Shown piece by piece: positions 23,062-30,100 of a stretch of DNA of 49,960 bases (within the stretch, counting starts at the first letter, position 1; each line of letters opens with the position of its first letter). The DNA is from Macromonas nakdongensis. GTDB lineage: Bacteria; Pseudomonadota; Gammaproteobacteria; Burkholderiales; Burkholderiaceae_C. The translations under genes and the position numbers were made by a program. A model generated the notes under the pieces. It was given only the letters and a program-made list of their open reading frames with translations, ran no database searches and was not told where the DNA came from. The DNA lies in assembly GCF_002837145.1 (NCBI RefSeq), contig NZ_NWMV01000004.1:1-49960 (forward strand). Direction: 5' to 3'.

Positions 23062-23093
23062 TAAAAAAAAACCGCCGGGGTGACCGACGGTTT
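23062..23093 (-). terminator. Attenuator terminator in the aroG leader
   Basis: On the minus strand AAACCGTCGG (23093-23084) pairs with CCGGCGGTTT (23078-23069) over 10 bp, with one G-U, around a 5-base loop. Nine Ts follow (23071-23063). It stands 47 bases before the aroG start codon and no gene precedes it except the leader peptide. Its left arm can alternatively pair with 23138-23145. Confidence 0.88.
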
Positions 23094-23145
23094 CTGTGAG
23101 GCTCTGGTGCTTTTCGGGCCAGCTTCAGCTCTCTCTTCCGTCGGT
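23083..23145 (-). promoter_or_regulatory. Antiterminator pairing of the aroG attenuator
   Basis: The minus-strand segment ACCGACGG (23145-23138), lying within the last codons of the leader peptide, is exactly complementary to CCGTCGGT (23090-23083), the left arm of the terminator. Pairing of the two would prevent the terminator. A ribosome stalled on the aromatic codons (23158-23178) leaves the first segment free. A ribosome that reaches the stop codon (23125-23127) covers it and lets the terminator form. Confidence 0.78.
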
Positions 23146-23193
23146 GACGCGTGAGATCCAAAAGTAGGCAAAGTAAAACCGAGCGGCTTTCAT
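23125..23193 (-). CDS. aroG leader peptide, 22 residues, aromatic-rich
   Basis: ATG at 23193 opens a 22-codon frame ending in TGA at 23125-23127. Codons 5-12 read RFYFAYFW: three Phe, two Tyr and one Trp within seven residues. This is the hallmark of an attenuator leader peptide such as those of the phe and trp operons. The run sits the right distance ahead of the antiterminator segment. The ribosome-binding site (TTGAAACG) is weak. No independent function of the peptide is expected. Confidence 0.85.
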   Translation of the reverse strand: MKAARFYFAYFWISRVTDGRES

Positions 23194-23200
23194 GCGTTTC

Positions 23201-23235
23201 AATGTATCACAAACTGCGTGACAGCAGGCTGACAA
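23201..23235 (-). promoter_or_regulatory. Possible aroG promoter
   Basis: On the minus strand a -35-like TTGTCA (23235-23230) and an extended -10-like TGTGATACATT (23211-23201) precede the leader peptide. The spacing is longer than ideal (over 20 bp to the best -10), so the assignment is tentative. No other promoter-like pair stands out in the short gap to tldD. Confidence 0.35.
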
Positions 23236-23267
23236 GCGCACGGGCACTGTGGGGCGCACGCCACGGT

Positions 23268-23286
23268 GGCGGCCTGCGCGGCCGCC
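23268..23286 (-). terminator. GC-rich hairpin directly after the tldD stop
   Basis: GGCGGCC and GGCCGCC form a perfect 7-bp stem with a 5-base loop, touching the tldD stop codon. No T-run follows. It may insulate tldD from the aroG leader or protect the transcript end. Confidence 0.45.
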
Positions 23287-24747
23287 TCAGGCGGTGCCGC
23301 CCACGGTCAGGCCCTCGATGCGCAGCGTCGGCTGGCCCACGCCCACCGGCACGCTCTGGCCTTCCTTGCCGCAGGTGCCCACGCCGCTGTCCAGCGCCAG
23401 GTCGTTGCCGATCATGGTCACTTTCTTGAGCGATTCCGGCCCGCTGCCGACGATGGTGGCGCCCTTGACCGGGTACTGCAGCTGGCCGTTCTCCACCCAC
23501 CAGGCCTGGCTGGCGCTGAACACGAACTTGCCGCTGGTGATGTCCACCTGCCCGCCACCAAAGTTGCTCGCGTACAGCCCCTTCTTGATGCTGGCGATGA
23601 TTTCGGCCGGGTCCTTGTCGCCGCCCAGCATGTAGGTGTTGGTCATGCGCGGCATGGGCAGGTGGGCGTAGCTTTCGCGCCGGCCGTTGCCGGTGGGCGC
23701 CACGCCCATCAGGCGGGCGTTCAGGCTGTCCTGGATGTAGCCGCGCAGGATGCCGTCCTCGATCAGCACGTTCTTCTGGCTGGCACAGCCTTCGTCGTCC
23801 ACGTTGAGCGAGCCACGGCGGTCGGCCATGGTGCCGTCGTCCAGCACGGTCACGCCCTTGGCCGCCACGCGCTTGCCGATCATGCCACTGAAGGCGCTGC
23901 TGCCCTTGCGGTTGAAGTCGCCCTCCAGGCCGTGGCCCACGGCTTCGTGCAGCAGCACGCCGGGCCAGCCGGGGCCCAGCACCACGGTCATTTCGCCGGC
24001 CGGGGCCGGGCGGCTGTCCAGGTTGATGAGGGCGGACTGCACCGCCTCGTCCACGTACTGTTGCAGCAGGGCGTCGTCAAAATGGTCCAGGCCAAAACGG
24101 CCGCCGCCGCCGGACGAACCGATTTCGCGGCGCTCTTTCTGCTCGGCGATGACGGTGACCGACAGGCGCACCAGCGGGCGCACGTCGGCGGCCAGGGTGC
24201 CGTCGGCGCGGGCCACCAGCACCACGTCGTACTCGCTGGCCAGGCCGGCCATGACCTGCACCACGCGCGGGTCTTTGGCCTTGGCCAGGCGCTCCACTTT
24301 TTCCAGCAGCGCCACTTTGGCGCTGCTGTCCAGCGTGGCGATGGGGTCGTGTGCGGGGTAGAGCGAGCGCGATTTGGACACCTTGGTGCGCCCGACCTTG
24401 GCCTTCTGGCTCTGGCCCTGGGCGCCGATGGCGCGCACGCTGTGGGCCGCGTCCTGCAGGGCGGCCCAGGACAGGTCGTCGGAGTAGGCGAACGCGGTCT
24501 TGTCGCCGCTGACGGCGCGCACGCCCACGCCCTGGTCGATGCTGAAGCTGCCGGTCTTGACGATGCCCTCCTCCAGACTCCAGCCCTCGGCGCGGGTGTA
24601 CTGGAAATAGAGGTCGGCGTCGTCCACACCGGGCACCAGAATTTCGCCCAGCGCCTTGCGCAAATGGGTGTCGTCCAGCCCGTAGGGCGTGAGCAGGAGG
24701 TCGTGGGCGGTGGCCAGACGGGCCAGGGTGGGTTCGCGGGCGATCAT
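23287..24747 (-). CDS. tldD: Metalloprotease TldD
   Basis: TldD pairs with TldE/PmbA to form a zinc metalloprotease that degrades unfolded peptides and matures some modified peptides. The 486-residue product has normal length. The metal site motif HEAVGHGLEGD (HExxxH type) is near residue 267. Other family stretches are SGMIGKRVAAKGVTVLDDGT and TNTYMLGGDKDPAEIIASIK. The chosen start is ATG at 24747; the open frame extends into rodA but that part is a shadow of it. It lies 23 bp downstream of rodA and is probably cotranscribed with it. The tldE/pmbA partner is not in the window. Confidence 0.95.
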   Translation of the reverse strand: MIAREPTLARLATAHDLLLTPYGLDDTHLRKALGEILVPGVDDADLYFQYTRAEGWSLEEGIVKTGSFSIDQGVGVRAVSGDKTAFAYSDDLSWAALQDAAHSVRAIGAQGQSQKAKVGRTKVSKSRSLYPAHDPIATLDSSAKVALLEKVERLAKAKDPRVVQVMAGLASEYDVVLVARADGTLAADVRPLVRLSVTVIAEQKERREIGSSGGGGRFGLDHFDDALLQQYVDEAVQSALINLDSRPAPAGEMTVVLGPGWPGVLLHEAVGHGLEGDFNRKGSSAFSGMIGKRVAAKGVTVLDDGTMADRRGSLNVDDEGCASQKNVLIEDGILRGYIQDSLNARLMGVAPTGNGRRESYAHLPMPRMTNTYMLGGDKDPAEIIASIKKGLYASNFGGGQVDITSGKFVFSASQAWWVENGQLQYPVKGATIVGSGPESLKKVTMIGNDLALDSGVGTCGKEGQSVPVGVGQPTLRIEGLTVGGTA

Positions 24748-24770
24748 GGGGCCATTGTAGAAAGTTGCGT

Positions 24771-25925
24771 TCAGCTCTGCACCAGCCGCTTGGCGCGGGA
24801 GATGGACAGGATCATGCCCAGGTTGGCACCCAGGGTGACCATGGCGGTGCCGCCGTAGCTGATGAACGGCAAGGGCACGCCCACCACCGGCAGGATGCCG
24901 CTGACCATGCCCATGTTGACGAAGGCGTAGACGAAGTAGATCAAGGTCAACGCCCCGGCCAGCAAGCGGGAAAACAGCGTGGGCGCCTCCATGGCCACCC
25001 GCAGGCCGCGGTAGATCAGGAACAGGAAAGCGGCCAGCAGGGCCAGCACGCCGACGAAGCCGAACTCCTCGGCAAAGGCGGCGAAGATGAAGTCGGTGGT
25101 GCGCTCGGGCACGAAATCGAGGTGCGTCTGCGTGCCCTGCATGAAGCCTTTGCCCCAGACGCCCCCCGAACCGATGGCGATCATGCCCTGCAGGATGTGG
25201 AAACCCTTGCCCAGCGGGTCCTTCATCGGGTCGAGCAGGGTGCAGACGCGCTGGCGCTGGTACTCGTGCAGCACCACCCAGTCCACGTCGGGCTGGCACC
25301 ACTGCGGCTCCATCGCGATCAGGGTGACGATGCCGGCCACCCCCAGCAGCACCGGCGGCAGGATGAGCTTCCAACTCAGGCCGGCGAAAAAGATGACGAA
25401 CAGGCCCGAGGCCGCCACCAGCAGGGTGGTGCCCAGGTCGGGCTGGCGCAGGATGAGGAAGGACGGCACCGCCAGGATGGCCCCGGCCACGACAAAGTCG
25501 AGCGCACGCAACTGGCCTTCGCGGCGCTGGAACCACCAGGCCAGCATCAGCGGCATGCCGAGTTTCATGATCTCGCTGGGCTGGATGACGATGCCCACGT
25601 TGACCCAGCGTTCCGCCCCCTTTTTGGTGATGCCGAACAGCGCCACCGCCACCAACAGCGCCACCCCGACCGCGTAGACCGGCACTGCCAGCGCCATCAG
25701 CCGCTGCGGCGGCACCTGCGCGGCCACGAACATCACGCCCGCGGCGATCGCCATGTTGCGGGCATGGGCCACGAAGCGGCCGTCCACGTCGTAGCCCACC
25801 GAATACATCACCACCAGCCCGGTGGCGGCCAAGAGCAGCACCGCCAGCAGGAACGGTCCATCAAACCCCTGGAACACCGGGGCCACGCGTCGCCACAAGG
25901 GCGGTTTTTCGATCACGACTGCCAT
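24771..25925 (-). CDS. rodA: Rod-shape peptidoglycan glycosyltransferase RodA (SEDS family)
   Basis: RodA polymerises lipid II into glycan strands during cell elongation, together with PBP2. The 384-residue polytopic membrane protein shows SEDS signatures: GAERWVNVGIVIQPSEIMKL, FLILRQPDLGTTLL, an extracellular loop with QGMIAIGSGGVWGKGFMQGT, and TDFIFAAFAEEFGFVG, ending with GVPLPFISYGGTAMV. About ten membrane helices are evident. It differs from the cell-division homologue FtsW encoded at 44333-45619. The usual partner gene mrdA is not next to it here. It is divergent from an esterase gene with only 22 bp between start codons. Confidence 0.95.
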   Translation of the reverse strand: MAVVIEKPPLWRRVAPVFQGFDGPFLLAVLLLAATGLVVMYSVGYDVDGRFVAHARNMAIAAGVMFVAAQVPPQRLMALAVPVYAVGVALLVAVALFGITKKGAERWVNVGIVIQPSEIMKLGMPLMLAWWFQRREGQLRALDFVVAGAILAVPSFLILRQPDLGTTLLVAASGLFVIFFAGLSWKLILPPVLLGVAGIVTLIAMEPQWCQPDVDWVVLHEYQRQRVCTLLDPMKDPLGKGFHILQGMIAIGSGGVWGKGFMQGTQTHLDFVPERTTDFIFAAFAEEFGFVGVLALLAAFLFLIYRGLRVAMEAPTLFSRLLAGALTLIYFVYAFVNMGMVSGILPVVGVPLPFISYGGTAMVTLGANLGMILSISRAKRLVQS

Positions 25926-25947
25926 GGGACCGGATTATCCTAGGCCC

Positions 25948-26559
25948 ATGACCCCGCCGCCCAACACCACCACGGTCCACACCACCCACCTGCTGTACCT
26001 GCACGGTTTTCGCTCCTCGCCGCGCTCGACCAAGGCGGTGCGCATGGCCGCGCGGGTGCGGCGCGCGCACCCCGGTGTGACCTGGTGGTGCCCGCAGTTG
26101 CCGCCCTCGCCGGCCGCGGCGATGGCGCTGATTCGCCAGGGCAGCGCCGATTGGCCGCGCGACCGCATGGCGGTGGTGGGTTCGTCGCTGGGCGGTTTTT
26201 ACGCCACCCGGCTGGCGCTGGAAACCGGCTGCCGCGCGGTGCTGCTGAACCCGGCGGTGGACCCGGCGCGCGATTTGGCGAAGTACATCGGCGAGCAAAC
26301 CGCCTGGCACGACCCCGAGGAACGTTTCTTCTTCCGGCCGGAATACGTGGACGAACTGCGCGCGCTGGCGGGCGGCGCCCTGCCCCAGCCCGAACGGGTG
26401 TACGCGGTGGTGGCCCAGGGCGACGAGGTGCTGGACTGGCGCGAGATGGTGGGCCGTTACCCCGGCGTGCACCTGAAGCTGCTGGCCGGCAGCGACCACG
26501 CTCTGAGCGACTTTGACGACCACATCGACGAAGTGGTGGCCCACTTGCGCCTAGCCTAA
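25948..26559 (+). CDS. YqiA-type alpha/beta hydrolase (esterase)
   Basis: This 203-residue protein belongs to the YqiA/UPF0227 esterase family. It has LLYLHGFRSSPRSTKA with the oxyanion-forming HGF, the nucleophile elbow VVGSSLGGFYATRLA near residue 88, an acid in QGDEVLDW, and the catalytic His in LAGSDHALSDFDDH near the C-terminus. The ATG at 25948 was chosen because the family starts just before the first beta strand; the upstream extension lies inside rodA. The physiological substrate is unknown. Its promoter must overlap the rodA start region because of the 22-bp divergent gap. Confidence 0.88.
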   Translation: MTPPPNTTTVHTTHLLYLHGFRSSPRSTKAVRMAARVRRAHPGVTWWCPQLPPSPAAAMALIRQGSADWPRDRMAVVGSSLGGFYATRLALETGCRAVLLNPAVDPARDLAKYIGEQTAWHDPEERFFFRPEYVDELRALAGGALPQPERVYAVVAQGDEVLDWREMVGRYPGVHLKLLAGSDHALSDFDDHIDEVVAHLRLA

Positions 26560-26615
26560 GCCAGTCCCCGACCGCGGCACACGGCCGCACCCAGGCGGCT
26601 GCTACAGTGACACGC

Positions 26616-28013
26616 ATGGCCAAAGACAAGACCCTGTACGCCTGCAACGAATGCGGCGGCACCACCCCGCGCTGGCTGGGCAAATGCCCGCACTGCAACG
26701 CCTGGAACAGCCTGGTGGAAACCGTGGCCGAGGCCCCCAGCGCGAGCAAGAACCGCCTGAGCGCCGGCCCCAAAAGCCTGGCCCCGACCGCCGAGCTGGC
26801 GGTGCTCAGCGACATCGAAGCCAGCGACGTGGCGCGCACGCCCACCGGCCTGGGCGAGCTGGACCGGGTGCTGGGCGGCGGCATCGTCGAAGGCGGTGTG
26901 GTGCTGATCGGGGGCGACCCGGGCATCGGCAAATCCACCCTGCTGCTGCAGGCCCTGGACGCGCTGCAGCGCGCCGGCCTGGACACGCTGTACGTGACCG
27001 GCGAGGAAAGCGGCGCCCAGGTCGCCCTGCGTTCGCGCCGGCTGGGGCTGGACCACAGCCAGGTCAAGGTGCTGGCCGAGATCCAGTTGGAAAAAATCGT
27101 CGCCACGCTGGACGCCAAGCAGCCCGGTATCGCCGTCATCGACTCGATCCAGACGCTGTATTCGGACCAGCTCAGTTCGGCCCCCGGTTCGGTGGCGCAG
27201 GTGCGCGAATGCGCGGCGCACCTGACGCGTGCGGCCAAGGCCAGCGGCGTGGCCATCGTGTTGGTGGGCCACGTCACCAAGGAAGGCGCGCTGGCCGGCC
27301 CGCGCGTGCTGGAGCACATGGTGGACACGGTGCTGTACTTCGAGGGCGACACCCACAGCAACTACCGGCTCATCCGCGCCATCAAGAACCGCTTTGGCGC
27401 GGTCAACGAGATCGGCGTGTTCGCCATGACCGAAAAAGGCCTGAAGGGCGTTAGCAACCCGAGCGCCATCTTCCTGTCGCAACATGCGGAACCGGTGCCC
27501 GGCAGTTGCGTGCTGGTGACGCTGGAGGGCACCCGGCCCATGCTGGTGGAAATCCAGGCGCTGGTGGACAGCGGCGGCCCCAGCCCGCGGCGCCTGAGCG
27601 TGGGCCTGGACCGCGACCGGCTGGCCATGCTGCTGGCGGTGCTGCACCGCCACGCCGGCGTGGCCTGCATGGACCAAGATGTGTTTGTGAACGCCGTGGG
27701 CGGCGTGCGCATTGGCGAGCCTGCGGCCGACCTGGCGGTGATGCTGGCCATTGCCAGCAGCCTGCGCGGCAAGGCGCTGCCCAAGGGCTTCATCGCCTTC
27801 GGCGAAGTGGGCCTGGCCGGCGAGGTGCGCCCCGCCCCGCGCGGACAGGAACGCCTGAAGGAGGCGGCCAAGCTGGGGTTTTCGGTGGCGGTGGTGCCCA
27901 AGGCCAACCTGCCCAAAAAGGGCGACGCCGGCATGGCCAAGGCGCTGGAAGGCATGACCGTCCACGCGGTGGAGCGCATCGAAGACGCGCTGGAAGTGCT
28001 GCGCGGATTGTGA
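26616..28013 (+). CDS. radA: DNA repair protein RadA (Sms)
   Basis: RadA is a RecA-like ATPase and helicase that promotes branch migration of recombination intermediates. The 465-residue protein has the full domain series: a C4 zinc finger (CNECG and CPHC, residues about 10-30), the Walker A motif GGDPGIGKSTLL near residue 102, the RadA-specific KNRFG motif near residue 257, and a C-terminal Lon-like domain (DVFVNAVGGVRIGEPAADLA, GEVGLAGEVRP). The ATG at 26616 (MAKDKTLYAC) is preferred over a GTG at 26607. The gene follows the esterase at a distance of 56 bp. Confidence 0.96.
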   Translation: MAKDKTLYACNECGGTTPRWLGKCPHCNAWNSLVETVAEAPSASKNRLSAGPKSLAPTAELAVLSDIEASDVARTPTGLGELDRVLGGGIVEGGVVLIGGDPGIGKSTLLLQALDALQRAGLDTLYVTGEESGAQVALRSRRLGLDHSQVKVLAEIQLEKIVATLDAKQPGIAVIDSIQTLYSDQLSSAPGSVAQVRECAAHLTRAAKASGVAIVLVGHVTKEGALAGPRVLEHMVDTVLYFEGDTHSNYRLIRAIKNRFGAVNEIGVFAMTEKGLKGVSNPSAIFLSQHAEPVPGSCVLVTLEGTRPMLVEIQALVDSGGPSPRRLSVGLDRDRLAMLLAVLHRHAGVACMDQDVFVNAVGGVRIGEPAADLAVMLAIASSLRGKALPKGFIAFGEVGLAGEVRPAPRGQERLKEAAKLGFSVAVVPKANLPKKGDAGMAKALEGMTVHAVERIEDALEVLRGL

Positions 28014-28032
28014 CCGCGCGCCGGGCCGAACC

Positions 28033-28569
28033 ATGCAGCATCAACTGGCCCTGCAACAACGGTCGATGTGGAACGGCTTTGTCTACGATTTCGTCTCGCC
28101 CGCGGGCGTGGCGGTGGGCGAGCTGCGCTTCCCGAACTTCGCCCAGGCCAAAAACGCGCGCCTGCGCTGGCACCCGGAAGGCTCCCCCCACGGCGACGTG
28201 CAGCTGCAACTGCACGGCCAGGCGCTGCGGCTGCGCTTCGAGTACACACGCCGCGGCCTCGTCAACGACCTGCGCTACACGCTGGAAACCCCGGCCCAGG
28301 CCGTGCTGTGCGCCGCCGACGTGGTGTTTGAAAGCGGGCGCCGCCTGCCCGTGGTGCGGCTGACCGCGCCGCTGCCCGCCGAGCTGCGGCCCTCGACCTC
28401 GTTCTGGCTGCGGCGCTTTCCCATCGTCGGCCCCGCAGGCGCTCCCCTGGGGACGGTGGTCGAACCCCACCTCATCAGCCGCCGCTTCGAATACCGCATC
28501 GACTGGCCCGGGGCCGCCGCGCCGCTGCAGGCCTTCGTGCTGGCGCTGGCGCTGATGGTGCGCCGGTGA
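28033..28569 (+). CDS. Conserved hypothetical protein, 178 residues
   Basis: The family is not recognised with certainty. The 178-residue product is rich in predicted beta strands (GVAVGELRFPNFAQAKNARL, DVQLQLHGQALRLRFEYTRR, GTVVEPHLISRRFEYRIDWP). This pattern of short strands with basic turns recalls the LURP-one/tubby-like beta barrel, with a hydrophobic helix at the C-terminus (LQAFVLALALMV). That comparison is a guess. The gene begins 19 bp after radA and is probably cotranscribed. Confidence 0.7.
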   Translation: MQHQLALQQRSMWNGFVYDFVSPAGVAVGELRFPNFAQAKNARLRWHPEGSPHGDVQLQLHGQALRLRFEYTRRGLVNDLRYTLETPAQAVLCAADVVFESGRRLPVVRLTAPLPAELRPSTSFWLRRFPIVGPAGAPLGTVVEPHLISRRFEYRIDWPGAAAPLQAFVLALALMVRR

Positions 28570-28590
28570 ACCGGTGAGGGCCCTAGGCAG

Positions 28591-28605
28591 CGGGGCCGAG
28601 CCCCG
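28591..28605 (+). terminator. Short GC hairpin before the yhhQ leader
   Basis: CGGGGC-CGA-GCCCCG forms a perfect 6-bp stem, followed by TTAAAAT. It may end the radA transcript weakly. The following TAAAAT (28607-28612) also resembles a -10 box for the next operon, so the region may combine both. Confidence 0.4.
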
Positions 28606-28644
28606 TTAAAATACTGGCCTCTGTCCTGCGGGACAGACCGTTTC

Positions 28645-28685
28645 GATGGGTTCCCTCGCCCCCATCCCCGCTTCAAAAAAAAGGA
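28645..28685 (+). promoter_or_regulatory. Candidate preQ1-I riboswitch controlling yhhQ translation
   Basis: The segment has the H-type pseudoknot plan of preQ1 class I. P1 pairs GATGGG (28645-28650) with CCCATC (28661-28666). The loop TTCCCTCGCC is C/U-rich and starts with UUC after GG. An A-rich tail of eight As (28675-28682) follows, and GGA (28683-28685) can pair with UCC in the loop (28652-28654) as P2. That GGA is also the ribosome-binding site of the gene starting at 28694, so ligand binding would block translation. The downstream genes transport or make preQ0/preQ1-pathway compounds, exactly the usual targets. The match is by eye, without a covariance model. Confidence 0.6.
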
Positions 28686-28693
28686 CCTCCTCC

Positions 28694-29368
28694 ATGACCT
28701 CCGTCCATGGCGCCGCCGCCACGCGTGCGCGCACCGCGCTGCCGGCGCTCGTCGCGCTGCACATCGCCCTCATCATCGCCAGCAACTACCTAGTGCAACT
28801 CCCCTTTGAGCTGTGGGGGGTGCACACCACCTGGGGTTCGTTCACCTTTCCGCTGGTCTTTGTGGCCACCGACCTGACCGTGCGCCTGCTGGGCCAAGCC
28901 ACCGCGCGGCGCGTGATCTTCCGCGTGATGCTGCCGGCGCTGCTGGCCTCGTACACCGTGTCGGTGCTGTTCTTCGAAGGCGCCTTCAGCGGCTGGGCCG
29001 CGCTGGCCACCTTCAACGGTTTCGTGTTCCGTATCGCGCTGGCCAGCTTCGTGGCCTACGTGGCCGGGCAGCTGCTCGACATCGCGGTGTTCGCCCGCTT
29101 GCGCCAGGTGAGTGCCTGGTGGGTGGCCCCGGCCGCCTCCACGGTGCTGGGCAGCCTGCTGGACACGGCGCTGTTCTTCGCGGTGGCCTTCCACGCCAGC
29201 AGCGACCCCTTCATGGCCCAGCACTGGGTCGAGATCGCCACGGTGGACTATTTCACCAAACTGGCGGTCAGCCTGGCCTGCTTCCTGCCGCTGTACGGCG
29301 TGCTGCTGAACGCGCTGGTGAAGCTGGTCCAAGCCGCACCGCCGCCGCTGGCCGCGGGCCGCTGCTGA
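28694..29368 (+). CDS. yhhQ: Queuosine precursor (preQ0/preQ1) transporter, YhhQ/COG1738 family
   Basis: YhhQ-family proteins import 7-cyano-7-deazaguanine or related queuosine precursors across the inner membrane. The 224-residue product has about six hydrophobic segments and family features such as IIASNYLVQLPFELWG, TFPLVFVATDLTVRLLG and GSLLDTALFFAVAF. The start chosen is ATG at 28694, directly after a candidate riboswitch whose pairing includes the ribosome-binding site; an upstream in-frame ATG at 28646 falls inside the riboswitch. It heads the operon yhhQ-queC-queD-queE, so the cell can apparently both import and make preQ0. Confidence 0.9.
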   Translation: MTSVHGAAATRARTALPALVALHIALIIASNYLVQLPFELWGVHTTWGSFTFPLVFVATDLTVRLLGQATARRVIFRVMLPALLASYTVSVLFFEGAFSGWAALATFNGFVFRIALASFVAYVAGQLLDIAVFARLRQVSAWWVAPAASTVLGSLLDTALFFAVAFHASSDPFMAQHWVEIATVDYFTKLAVSLACFLPLYGVLLNALVKLVQAAPPPLAAGRC

Positions 29369-29380
29369 GCCGGAGGCGCC

Positions 29381-30088
29381 ATGACGACTTCCCTCAAACC
29401 CGCGGTGGTCCTCCTCAGCGGCGGGCTGGACTCGACCACCGTGCTGGCCCTGGCCCGCGAACAGGGCTACACCCCCTATGCGCTGAGCTTCCGCTACGGC
29501 CAGCGCCACCTGCACGAACTGCAGGCCGCCGAGGCCGCGGCCCAAGCCCTGGGCGCTGCGAAACACGTGGTCGCGCAGATTGACCTGCGCGAATTCGGCG
29601 GCTCGGCGCTGACCGCCGACATCGCCGTGCCCAAGGGCCGCTCGGTGGACGACATGGGCCCCGGCATCCCCGTGACCTACGTGCCCGCGCGCAACACCGT
29701 GTTCCTGAGCTTCGCACTGGCCTGGGCCGAGACGCTGGGCGCGTCCGACATTTTCATCGGCGTCAACGCGCTGGACTATTCGGGCTACCCCGACTGCCGG
29801 CCGGAGTACATCGCCGCCTTCGAGGCGCTGGCCAACCTGGCCACCAAGGCCGGGGTGGAAGGCACCCAGCGGCTCAAGATCCACAGCCCGCTGATGCACC
29901 TGAACAAGGCGCAAATCATTGAAGAAGGCTTGCGCCTGGGCGTGGACTACGCCTTGACCAGCAGCTGCTACGACCCCGGCCCCGAGGGCCAGCCCTGCTG
30001 CGGCTGCGACGCCTGCCTGCTGCGCGCCAAGGGCTTTGCCGAAGCCGGCCGGCCCGACCCACTGTACCAACGCTTCGGCCTGGCCTGA
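29381..30088 (+). CDS. queC: 7-cyano-7-deazaguanine synthase QueC
   Basis: QueC converts 7-carboxy-7-deazaguanine to preQ0 using ATP and ammonia. The 235-residue protein carries the pyrophosphatase P-loop [15 protein letters not shown] near residues 11-25, the family stretch [36 protein letters not shown], and the zinc-binding cysteine cluster [20 protein letters not shown] near the C-terminus. It follows yhhQ by 12 bp with a GGAGG ribosome-binding site and precedes queD by 12 bp. Confidence 0.96.
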   Translation: MTTSLKPAVVLLSGGLDSTTVLALAREQGYTPYALSFRYGQRHLHELQAAEAAAQALGAAKHVVAQIDLREFGGSALTADIAVPKGRSVDDMGPGIPVTYVPARNTVFLSFALAWAETLGASDIFIGVNALDYSGYPDCRPEYIAAFEALANLATKAGVEGTQRLKIHSPLMHLNKAQIIEEGLRLGVDYALTSSCYDPGPEGQPCCGCDACLLRAKGFAEAGRPDPLYQRFGLA

Positions 30089-30100
30089 GCGAAAGGCCCC

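Noticed and set aside
28621-28636. CTGTCC-TGCG-GGACAG hairpin as an intrinsic terminator
   Set aside because: There is no T-run after the stem. It may be part of the yhhQ leader structure, but no function can be assigned from sequence.
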